Origin: Candidatus Latescibacterota bacterium | Lineage (GTDB): Bacteria > Krumholzibacteriota > Krumholzibacteriia > Krumholzibacteriales > WJIX01 | Assembly: GCA_030621255.1 (NCBI GenBank) | Contig: JAUXHZ010000075.1 | Location: forward strand, 1-6,142 | Reading direction: 5' to 3' | Length of the DNA stretch: 6,142 nt | Shown: positions 1-6,017 of the stretch, one piece after another | Layout: each line of letters opens with the position of its first letter | Numbering within the stretch: position 1 is the stretch's first letter | Notes under the pieces: generated by a model | Database searches by the model: none | The model's input: only the letters and a program-made list of their open reading frames with translations | Told to the model about the DNA's origin: nothing | Translations under genes and position numbers: made by a program

Positions 1-1
1 T

Positions 2-838
2 TTTGCGGCTTTCTATTTGAGTATTCAGCGGTTGGTCCTAGGAGAATCCGTCACCGTGTGGGTAAAAACAATTATCATGATAATTGTTACGGTAATCAGC
101 GTTCATTTTCTCGTAATACTGGTCAAATATGGAGTTGACTCATTCTGGAAAAAGAAGAGTGAAGAGCCGGGACAAGCGGAAGTGCCGAGAGCGATTCTTA
201 CGATTGTGAGAATTATTTTGTGGACAATCGCCTTTGTTATAATTCTGGATAATATGGGGGTTAAAATAACGGCTCTTATTACGGGCCTGGGGATCGGAGG
301 TATAGCGATAGCCCTCGCCGCTCAGGCTGTACTCGTGGATTTATTCAGTTATTTTACGATATTTTTCGACAGGCCTTTTCAAATCGGGGATTTTATTGTG
401 GTGGGAGAATACAAGGGAACAGTAGAGCATATAGGGATAAAAACCTCACGTATCCGAAGCCTGGGCGGAGAAGAATTGGTGTTTTCAAATACAGATCTTA
501 CAAATTCCAGGGTAAAAAACTATAAAAGAATGCAGAAGAGGCGTGTTGTTTTCCAGATTGGAGTTACCTACGATACTACACTTGCAAATATAAAAGAGAT
601 TCCGTCAATTATAAAAAAGATCATTAATTCCATCGCTGATACTGAATTTGACAGGGCCCATTTCTTTTCATACGGTGATTTCAGCCTGAATTATGAAATT
701 GTTTTTTATGTTATTAATAATGATTATATCAAATACATGGATATACGGGAAAAAATTAATATTTCTATCATGGAAGAATTTGAGAAACGGGCGATAGAAT
801 TCGCTTTCCCGACGCAGACACTTCACATTGAAAAGTAA
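2..838 (+). CDS. MscS-family mechanosensitive ion channel, 5' end missing
   Basis: Small-conductance mechanosensitive channels sit in the inner membrane and open under tension to release solutes after hypo-osmotic shock. Numbering residues from the TTG at 17, hydrophobic helices lie at about 15-37, 59-79 and 83-117. The last is the Gly/Ala-rich pore helix typical of MscS (ITGLGIGGIAIALAAQAVL), and it leads into the beta-domain motif DRPFQIGDFIVVGEYKGTVE at 118-137. The IGIKTSRIRSLGGEELVFSN stretch (139-158) and the closing FPTQTLHIEK tail are also family hallmarks, so the C-terminus is intact. The frame is open to the left edge with hydrophobic residues (FAAFY) before the TTG, and no Shine-Dalgarno precedes that TTG. 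The true start is therefore probably outside the window, perhaps with an extra upstream helix. The gene converges on the DUF4340 gene with a 10-nt gap. The family call is firm; which MscS subtype is unknown. Confidence 0.93.
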   Translation, partial: FAAFYLSIQRLVLGESVTVWVKTIIMIIVTVISVHFLVILVKYGVDSFWKKKSEEPGQAEVPRAILTIVRIILWTIAFVIILDNMGVKITALITGLGIGGIAIALAAQAVLVDLFSYFTIFFDRPFQIGDFIVVGEYKGTVEHIGIKTSRIRSLGGEELVFSNTDLTNSRVKNYKRMQKRRVVFQIGVTYDTTLANIKEIPSIIKKIINSIADTEFDRAHFFSYGDFSLNYEIVFYVINNDYIKYMDIREKINISIMEEFEKRAIEFAFPTQTLHIEK

Positions 839-853
839 CAGGGCCAAGTTACT
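834..853. terminator. Possible weak hairpin terminator between convergent genes
   Basis: AGTAAC (834-839) and GTTACT (848-853) form a perfect 6-bp inverted repeat around an 8-nt loop. It includes the TAA of the channel gene (836-838) and the TAA of the DUF4340 gene (849-851). On the minus strand the stem is followed by a short T run (TTTTC counting the last stem base), as expected at the end of the operon. On the plus strand no T run follows. The stem is short and only one-third GC, so it would be weak, and termination could be Rho-dependent instead. It is the only candidate between the two genes. Confidence 0.35.
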
Positions 854-1796
854 CTGCTATAAGCTCATCCGGGGCTTTCATGATTTGCTTGGCTTTCCAT
901 TCCTTCAGCAGAAACGGATAATCGCTTCCGGATGATATTGCCGGATATGTATTGTCATCCTGCTTTTGGAATATCGAGAGAGAGTATGTTTTGTTTCCCT
1001 CGATGGAGACGGAATAAACAGGTTCGGTAAAATCTGATTTTGTTTTTCCCTCGATATAACCGCCGCATTGGAGTTTGGACAAGGTTTCGAAGATTTGCTT
1101 GAGCAGTTCCGCTTTTGCTGTTTTGCCTTTTGTTGTCCGCCATATTATATCCGGGTTCCCGGGTATTTTCTCTTCCTGGTCTCCAGGCATTACCGGTTGT
1201 GGAACGACGGTTTTTTCAAATGCAAGTAATTTATCTTCACTTACAAGCGAGATTTTTGTGATCGCAGATGTTTCAAAAGTAAGTACACTTTTGTCACGAA
1301 GTTCATCAATAGTGGTCTTGAAAATAGTTCGAATATTGTTTCTTGCTTCATAAACCTTTGTATCACCTTCAAACATAACGAATGAATGGCGATTGGTTGA
1401 GGCTGTTTTCCCGATATGAAAATCCCTTTTGATATTGTCGTTAGAAAAGGCTTTAACGCTGATTTTATTATTTTCTTCAAGTCCGTAACGGGAGTATATT
1501 TTAGATTCTGATACCATGGCTGTTAGAGTAAAATTGGAAAATTCGTTTAAGAAACGGTCAACTTTCTGTTTATCCGCCGTGTAATTCTGCGGGCTGAGTT
1601 TCCAGTCGCCTTCATGTTCTATTAGAGTGATTTCAGCGCCATCTGTCTTTATGACAATTTTTGTTATTTCAGATTTTTTTAACGGCCCTATCCCGGGAAG
1701 TGTGTAATGTATTTTGTCACTGTTTCTCAGAACAAGATAAAGAACCAATACCGCTATAATGACCGCAAGACCTATGTATTCTTTTTTCAGCTTCAT
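849..1796 (-). CDS. DUF4340 domain protein, membrane-anchored, linked to Gld-type ABC transporter
   Basis: This 315-residue protein matches the DUF4340 family, whose biochemical role is unknown and whose members are often encoded beside GldG-like ABC transporter genes. Residues 7-23 form one hydrophobic helix after a basic MKLKK start, giving a signal-anchor with the rest predicted outside the cytoplasm; no lipobox cysteine follows. Recognisable family features in order are W65-K-L-S-P, an ADKQKVDRFL helix (74-83), YGL (104-106), FHIGK (126-130), a VYEAR strand (148-152), LRDKS (166-170) and the C-terminal YPFLLKEWKAKQI stretch (293-305). A Pro-rich insert lies near 199-218. The ATG at 1796 is supported by GGAGGA at 1806-1811 with a 9-nt spacer. 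It is the last gene of the operon, 20 nt after the GldG-like gene. It probably partners with that protein at the periplasmic face; this is inferred from gene order. Confidence 0.85.
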   Translation of the reverse strand: MKLKKEYIGLAVIIAVLVLYLVLRNSDKIHYTLPGIGPLKKSEITKIVIKTDGAEITLIEHEGDWKLSPQNYTADKQKVDRFLNEFSNFTLTAMVSESKIYSRYGLEENNKISVKAFSNDNIKRDFHIGKTASTNRHSFVMFEGDTKVYEARNNIRTIFKTTIDELRDKSVLTFETSAITKISLVSEDKLLAFEKTVVPQPVMPGDQEEKIPGNPDIIWRTTKGKTAKAELLKQIFETLSKLQCGGYIEGKTKSDFTEPVYSVSIEGNKTYSLSIFQKQDDNTYPAISSGSDYPFLLKEWKAKQIMKAPDELIAE

Positions 1797-1816
1797 TTAC
1801 GAATTTCCTCCAGTGG

Positions 1817-4015
1817 CTATTTTTCAAACATTCTCTGAATAGTACGTTTTCTCGATTCACGCCGCATCCAGACTATAATTCCGAAGATTATTACAATTAC
1901 GGGTAATCCGGCTATATTAAATGCCTTGACGAATGCTCTCGTGCCTGGTGATGTTTCATCAAGGGGATTAAAACGCTGTGATTTGCTTCTCATGGAAGCG
2001 TATGCCTCTCTGCCGTTTAGTTTGTCAATGAGGTTCATTATAAAGGTAGAACTGGGGGCTTGGCCGGTTTCATCCACTATGCTGTTAGAAAGTAATTCGG
2101 AAGTGCCGGTAACAAAGATTTTACCCGGCTTGCCATTGGGAATAAATCTTTTTTCACCAGTAATCTCTGTAGAGTCATTAACCTTAATTTCTGATGTTAT
2201 TGCGGGCTCTTCTTCTTTCTCTTCCCCCTCTTTTTCTGTGGCAGGTTTTTCGGGAATTTCCCTCTCTTTGAAATAGCTTGGGAATTCTCCTTCCACGAGC
2301 AAACTAAGGGGATAGCTTTTGAATTCTGAAGGGTTGACTGGCGGACGCAGCATCATGGGATTAAGGGAAATTCGACCGCTCATCTCCCACGCCCTTTCAG
2401 AACTCGAAAAAAGTACATTTGCCGACAGCCCGTTTCCCTGCAGTTTATCTTCAAGTGGTTTTACCGGGGATGTCTTGAGTGTGATCAATCCCTTGATATT
2501 TTTCATAAATTCCATTTTGTCGTTAATCGATTTGTTTTTTATAAGAGGAGCAAAGTATACACTCTGTTTTCCACCGCCGTACATCTGGGACATCCTTTGC
2601 TCGTAACACTGTTCGTCCAGAATATAAGAAGCGTCTGTTTGCACTCCATAGTTTAAGATGAGCTTTTCGATGCCCGTATTTAGAGGTATGTAAGAGGGTT
2701 CCTTGTTATACATTGCCTGCATTTGCTGCCCGGCAGGCATTATTTGTTGAAAGGGGTCAAGGAAGAAAGCGATTGATTTCCCCCTCATTAGAAACTGATC
2801 TATTTCGAAGAGTTCATATTCGGAAAATTCCTCTTTCGGGCCCGCAATAATCAGACAATCGATTCCGTCGGGGATGCCGTTTTCCTTCAGGTTTACCTCC
2901 GAAATGGTATAGCTGCGTGACAGAAGAGAATTAAAATTATCGAAAGCTGAAGTTCTATTTGATGTGTCTGTCCTGAGAGGTGTAGTTCCGTGGTCGGTGA
3001 GATAACCGATTTTTTTATTTATATCGATCACATCATCGATCGCTTCGCTGATTGTTTCCTCTAGAGAGTTTATATCCACGAGTTGGTATTGAGTGCCGAA
3101 CAGCGGCAGATTCATAACATTAATTAATTCGATTGTTTCAAATTTTTCTTTGTTCAGTACGACGATGCCGATTGACCCATGCCCCTTTTCTATCTTAATA
3201 TTTCCCGATTTGTCTTTCATCGCAGGCCATTTCAGAGTCATTACATCATATTCTGATATCTCCTTTTCAAGTAAAGGGTTGCCGGTTGGGTTTAGTTTCT
3301 GGAATTCAAGTCTTGAGTAATACTTGTCATTTAATTTCTCGACAATAGATTCTATCTTCCCCTGGATTTGCGGCAGTTTTTCTATTCTAAGTTTTGGAGC
3401 TATCTCTTCGATCGATGTGGAGTAGTACAATCTGACATTTATTTGATCTTCGAGGTTAAGAAGGGCGCTTATCTTATTGTTCATTTTTTCTATCTTGGAA
3501 GTGATTTGGTATTCCAGCCCATCTGTGGATGTAATTGAGGTGATTTTATCTGTTATATCCCCGTGAATCATGGCCATTCCCATATAAGCCTTTTTGAATT
3601 GCACTTCGTCCTGTTCGATATTTCTAATCTGTACGGGATAGATGCCATAGCTGTGGGCAAGTTCCTGATTTCTTACGGCATCTTCGTTAAGATCACCTTC
3701 TTTCGCGCTGACATCGTAGAAGCGGTAATTGAAATAGTCATTTGAATGGACAGAATATTCTTCAAGCATGTCATGAAGATAACGTCGTGTATTATTGTGG
3801 GGAGCGGGAAGGTCCCCGGTAAAGAAAACATTTATTGTTAGAGGTTCTGAAAGTGTTGCTACAGCTTCTTTGCTGGCCTCTGAAAGCGAATATATATTTT
3901 CCGATGTCAGGTCAGCTCTGGAAAAAAGCGTTATTCCCGCTACATTGATTAGAATTACTATTATTATGTAAACGATGAATTTGAAATATTTGCCGGTATT
4001 TCTTTTTTTATTCAT
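1817..4015 (-). CDS. gldG-like: GldG-like ABC transporter auxiliary protein (ABC_transp_aux / GldG family)
   Basis: This 732-residue protein belongs to the GldG family, which accompanies ABC-2 type transporters. In gliding Bacteroidota GldG works with GldA and GldF; elsewhere its role is unknown. An N-terminal helix spans about 9-31 and is followed by the family motif SRADLTSENIYSLSEASK (32-49), then a large extracytoplasmic region. Within that, IGYLTDHGT (around 338) and the stretch LIIAGPKEEF to FLMRGKSIAFFLDPF (about 388-421) mark the ABC_transp_aux domain. A Glu/Lys-rich low-complexity linker lies near 586-607. The C-terminal part (RSKSQRFNPLDETSPGTR, then a helix at about 699-717 and a basic tail) places the C-terminus in the cytoplasm. 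The ATG at 4015 has AAGGAG at 4021-4026, 5 nt away. It starts 11 nt after the permease gene and ends 20 nt before the DUF4340 gene. Length is normal for non-Bacteroidota members. No ATPase motif is present, so it is not an ABC subunit in the catalytic sense. Confidence 0.88.
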   Translation of the reverse strand: MNKKRNTGKYFKFIVYIIIVILINVAGITLFSRADLTSENIYSLSEASKEAVATLSEPLTINVFFTGDLPAPHNNTRRYLHDMLEEYSVHSNDYFNYRFYDVSAKEGDLNEDAVRNQELAHSYGIYPVQIRNIEQDEVQFKKAYMGMAMIHGDITDKITSITSTDGLEYQITSKIEKMNNKISALLNLEDQINVRLYYSTSIEEIAPKLRIEKLPQIQGKIESIVEKLNDKYYSRLEFQKLNPTGNPLLEKEISEYDVMTLKWPAMKDKSGNIKIEKGHGSIGIVVLNKEKFETIELINVMNLPLFGTQYQLVDINSLEETISEAIDDVIDINKKIGYLTDHGTTPLRTDTSNRTSAFDNFNSLLSRSYTISEVNLKENGIPDGIDCLIIAGPKEEFSEYELFEIDQFLMRGKSIAFFLDPFQQIMPAGQQMQAMYNKEPSYIPLNTGIEKLILNYGVQTDASYILDEQCYEQRMSQMYGGGKQSVYFAPLIKNKSINDKMEFMKNIKGLITLKTSPVKPLEDKLQGNGLSANVLFSSSERAWEMSGRISLNPMMLRPPVNPSEFKSYPLSLLVEGEFPSYFKEREIPEKPATEKEGEEKEEEPAITSEIKVNDSTEITGEKRFIPNGKPGKIFVTGTSELLSNSIVDETGQAPSSTFIMNLIDKLNGREAYASMRSKSQRFNPLDETSPGTRAFVKAFNIAGLPVIVIIFGIIVWMRRESRKRTIQRMFEK

Positions 4016-4026
4016 TATTTCTCCTT

Positions 4027-4740
4027 CTACTTCTTTCCCTGCATTACTAGATCAGCAGAGTATAAAGCGATAAAAATAAAGCTTAGAAAATATATTATGT
4101 CTCTCGAATCGATAATTCCTCTGGAGATATTGCGAAAATGATATCCCGCTCCAATCTGCTGGAAAAACCCAAGCATTGATTCCGGAAGGAAAAAGAGCAG
4201 ATTCTCAATAAGTGTCAGAGCGAAGCAGATACCTATTGCTGTCAGCAACGCTATTATCTGGTTTTTTGTGAGCCCGGATGTAAAAAGTCCTATTGATATA
4301 AACATTCCTCCAAGGAGAATGGCTCCCAGGTAACCCCCCAGTACAGGGCCCCAGTCGAGATCTCCAAGAAAAGATACTGAAATCGGGTAACTTAGTGTCG
4401 GAAGCAGCATAATCGCCACAAAGGCCAACGCGGCCAGGAATTTCCCCGTGATAATATCCTTGATTGAGACCGGCAGGGTAAGCAGGGTTTCGTATGAACC
4501 GGAATTAAGTTCTTCAGAAAAGAGGTGCATCGTTATTGCCGGTATGATAAATGAGAAGGTAATAGGCAGAAGAGAAAAGAAACTTCTAAGTTCCGCCTGA
4601 CTATACAGGAAGAATGTTGAAAAGAAAAACCATCCCGTTACAATAAGAAATATTGATATAACTATGTAGGCAATTGGAGATATGAAATATACACTAAACT
4701 CCTTTTTAAAGATTTGAGCTATATTCCGTGCTTTCAGCAT
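4027..4740 (-). CDS. gldF-like: ABC-2 type transporter permease, GldF-like
   Basis: This 237-residue integral membrane protein is the channel-forming partner of the adjacent ATPase. Six hydrophobic segments are visible at about 20-42, 55-75, 98-122, 131-155, 160-184 and 213-232, the ABC-2 permease topology. After the second segment comes SEELNSGSYETLLTLPVS (75-92), the conserved cytoplasmic coupling segment of this family. Near the end, HFRNISRGIIDSRDIIYFLS (201-220) is typical of GldF-like permeases. The ATG at 4740 has AAGGAG at 4748-4753 with a 7-nt spacer. It lies 37 nt downstream of the ATPase gene and 11 nt upstream of the GldG-like gene. Only one permease gene is present, so the transporter probably uses a homodimer; this is inference. 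The substrate cannot be read from the sequence. Confidence 0.92.
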   Translation of the reverse strand: MLKARNIAQIFKKEFSVYFISPIAYIVISIFLIVTGWFFFSTFFLYSQAELRSFFSLLPITFSFIIPAITMHLFSEELNSGSYETLLTLPVSIKDIITGKFLAALAFVAIMLLPTLSYPISVSFLGDLDWGPVLGGYLGAILLGGMFISIGLFTSGLTKNQIIALLTAIGICFALTLIENLLFFLPESMLGFFQQIGAGYHFRNISRGIIDSRDIIYFLSFIFIALYSADLVMQGKK

Positions 4741-4777
4741 ATTGATTCTCCTTTTTCTAAATCATACAATTTAAGCG

Positions 4778-5713
4778 CTAATTTTCTTTTGTGAGTTCGC
4801 CGAATATTTTTTCGAGACTTTTGATATCCCTTGTCATTTCAACCAAAATCCAGGTCTGCTCCTTTATTCTTTTGTAGATTAAATCTCGAATATCCTTATC
4901 CGTATGGCAGGAGAGTCTGATTGAGAGGGCTTCGTTATTCTTTCCAATACTTTCTATCTCCTTGATTTCTTCTATCTTGCCAAGTTCAGTGTTTACATCA
5001 TTGAACTCGGCATTTTTGAGTGAAATATTAACGGAGTATTCAGATTTGGAGGATTGTTTAAGTTCCTCCGTGCTGCCGTCCGCGACAATCTTCCCGTGGT
5101 TAATGATAACAATTCTGTCACAGGTAGCTTCAACCTCGCTCAATATGTGCGTGGAGAGGATTACGGTTTTTTCTTTTCCAATCTCTTTTATAATATTTCG
5201 GATTTCAACTATCTGGTTTGGATCAAGACCGGTCGTTGGTTCGTCAAGCATAAGGATTTCAGGATTAGCCATTATAGCGTGAGCCAGTCCAACACGCTGT
5301 TTATACCCCTTGGAGAGTTCATGTATCGGGCGGTGCATGTTTTCGCGTAATCCACACGCGTCGGCAAGTTCCGACAGGCGTTTCCGGCTCTGCGCTTCCT
5401 TTAGCCCCCGCATCCCGGCAATATATTCCAGATAGTCATATACAATCATATTTTCGTAGAGTGGGGCTGACTCGGGAAGGTATCCGATCATTTCTTTGAT
5501 TTTCAGAATATCCTTTTCAATGGAGAGACCTCCGGCATTGATCGTGCCTGAAGTGGGGTCCAGGTATCCGGTCAGTATCCGCATCGCGGTTGTTTTACCC
5601 GCGCCGTTTGGGCCAAGGAGTCCCAATATCTGTCCTGTTTCAATTGTAAGATCTACATGATCAAGGGCGCAAAGTTCTCCGTAATACTTTGTCAATTGTC
5701 TGAATTCTATCAT
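4778..5713 (-). CDS. gldA-like: ABC transporter ATP-binding protein, GldA-like
   Basis: This cytoplasmic ATPase powers the ABC-2 transporter encoded by the operon. The nucleotide-binding domain is complete: Walker A GPNGAGKTT (34-42), signature LSKGYKQRVGLA (133-144), Walker B ILMLDE (153-158) with catalytic Glu158, D-loop GLD (162-164) and switch His189. At the Q-loop position the sequence reads IGYLPESAPLY (76-86), with Glu81 where many ABC proteins have Gln; YLPE is common in GldA-like and related ABC-2 ATPases. Residues from about 220 to 311 form the C-terminal accessory domain of this subfamily, ending in the usual SLEKIFGELT. The length of 311 residues is normal. The ATG at 5713 is supported by AAGGAG at 5721-5726 with a 7-nt spacer. 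It is the first gene of the operon, behind a strong sigma-70-type promoter about 130 nt upstream. Confidence 0.94.
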   Translation of the reverse strand: MIEFRQLTKYYGELCALDHVDLTIETGQILGLLGPNGAGKTTAMRILTGYLDPTSGTINAGGLSIEKDILKIKEMIGYLPESAPLYENMIVYDYLEYIAGMRGLKEAQSRKRLSELADACGLRENMHRPIHELSKGYKQRVGLAHAIMANPEILMLDEPTTGLDPNQIVEIRNIIKEIGKEKTVILSTHILSEVEATCDRIVIINHGKIVADGSTEELKQSSKSEYSVNISLKNAEFNDVNTELGKIEEIKEIESIGKNNEALSIRLSCHTDKDIRDLIYKRIKEQTWILVEMTRDIKSLEKIFGELTKEN

Positions 5714-5787
5714 ACAAAAACTCCTTTTTACTAATTCCCGTTTTTGTTTGTGTTACAATAATTATTAATAAATAGTTCCAGAAAAAA

Positions 5788-5868
5788 TTGTCGTTCAGGT
5801 AGTTTAGTTTGAATAGTGACAAAAAAACCTTTTTAACTTTGTTAAAATAATAAAAACAACTTGTCGTT
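5788..5868 (+). repeat. Pair of direct 8-mers TTGTCGTT
   Basis: TTGTCGTT occurs at 5788-5795 and again at 5861-5868, 73 bp apart, close to seven helical turns. The right copy lies in the spacer between the -35 and -10 boxes of the operon promoter. The left copy lies in the transcribed leader, near +45 to +52. This could be a two-site operator or chance similarity. Confidence 0.3.
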
Positions 5869-5874
5869 TTGTCA
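5817..5874. repeat. Inverted 8-mers TGACAAAA / TTTTGTCA flanking the promoter
   Basis: TGACAAAA at 5817-5824 is the exact reverse complement of TTTTGTCA at 5867-5874. The right copy overlaps the -35 box on the minus strand. The pair is centred near 5845 and encloses the -10 box and the start-site palindrome. Its biological meaning is uncertain because the 42-bp separation is long and both copies contain A/T runs. Confidence 0.25.
5831..5847. promoter_or_regulatory. 17-bp palindrome at the predicted transcription start (candidate operator)
   Basis: TTTTAAC (5831-5837), a 3-bp spacer TTT, and GTTAAAA (5841-5847) form a perfect 7-bp-arm palindrome. It covers roughly -7 to +10 relative to the predicted start of the operon and touches the last base of the -10 box. 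A dimeric repressor bound here would block the promoter. I do not recognise the motif as the site of a named regulator; it differs from the Rex arrangement, which has the half-sites in the opposite order. The region is AT-rich, so chance is possible. Confidence 0.4.
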
Positions 5875-5875
5875 A
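5847..5875 (-). promoter_or_regulatory. Sigma-70-type promoter of the Gld-like ABC operon
   Basis: Reading the minus strand, TTGACA (5875-5870) is a perfect -35 box. It is separated by exactly 17 bp from TATTAT (5852-5847), which matches the -10 consensus at five of six positions. The predicted transcription start is near 5840, giving a leader of about 127 nt before the ATPase start codon. It is correctly placed and oriented for the four-gene operon, and no better candidate lies closer to the gene. The near-consensus match suggests strong basal activity that may be held down by a repressor. Confidence 0.72.
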
Positions 5876-6002
5876 AAAATATTTAAGCAATCAATAAATA
5901 TCAGGACTGCATGGGCAAAATTAATATTGGTTGAAACTGGGTGAATAGTGTGGGAAGGTGGGGAAAACTTCTTTCCAGTAAAGATAACTAACGCCATTTT
6001 TG

Positions 6003-6010
6003 AAAGGAGG
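6003..6010 (+). promoter_or_regulatory. Strong Shine-Dalgarno that fixes a TTG start
   Basis: AAAGGAGG at 6003-6010 is an extended match to the 16S rRNA 3' end. It sits 7 nt before TTG at 6018-6020, ideal spacing. It selects the TTG over the in-frame ATG at 6066, which has no SD and falls inside the hydrophobic core of the signal peptide. Confidence 0.8.
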
Positions 6011-6017
6011 GCATAGA

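Larger units (their letters stand above)
5714..6017. other. Divergent intergenic regulatory region
   Basis: These 304 bp separate the minus-strand operon from the plus-strand secreted-protein gene. No coding region is evident on either strand. The part from 5714 to about 5930 is very AT-rich and contains the operon promoter, a palindrome over the predicted start site, and repeated 8-mers. The part from 5936 to 5970 is instead rich in G on the plus strand. The predicted operon leader is about 127 nt, long enough for regulation, but I see no known riboswitch consensus in it. No convincing sigma-70 promoter was found for the plus-strand gene; the best candidate, TTGTCA at 5869-5874 with AATAAA at 5893-5898 (18-bp spacer), is weak. 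Confidence 0.7.

Noticed and set aside
955..1480. Additional open frames within the DUF4340 gene on both strands
   Set aside because: They overlap a gene with clear family motifs in another frame, and their translations look like low-quality frame shadows.
1926..2606. Plus-strand open frames opposite the GldG-like gene (1926-2276 and 2319-2606)
   Set aside because: They lie antisense to a well-supported gene, have no family features and no convincing SD; they follow from the base composition of the opposite strand.
4962..5350. Plus-strand open frames opposite the ATPase gene
   Set aside because: They are antisense to an intact ABC ATPase with all motifs, and have no recognisable protein features.
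5938..5963. MraZ box (tandem GTGGG repeats)
   Set aside because: The TGGG units are 13 and 8 bp apart instead of the regular 10-bp period, and the downstream gene begins with a signal peptide rather than MraZ.
5900..6000. Riboswitch (cyclic di-GMP, cobalamin or similar) upstream of the secreted-protein gene
   Set aside because: Short similarities such as GGGCAAA and GGGAAGGTG are present, but the remaining conserved core sequences and paired stems are not.
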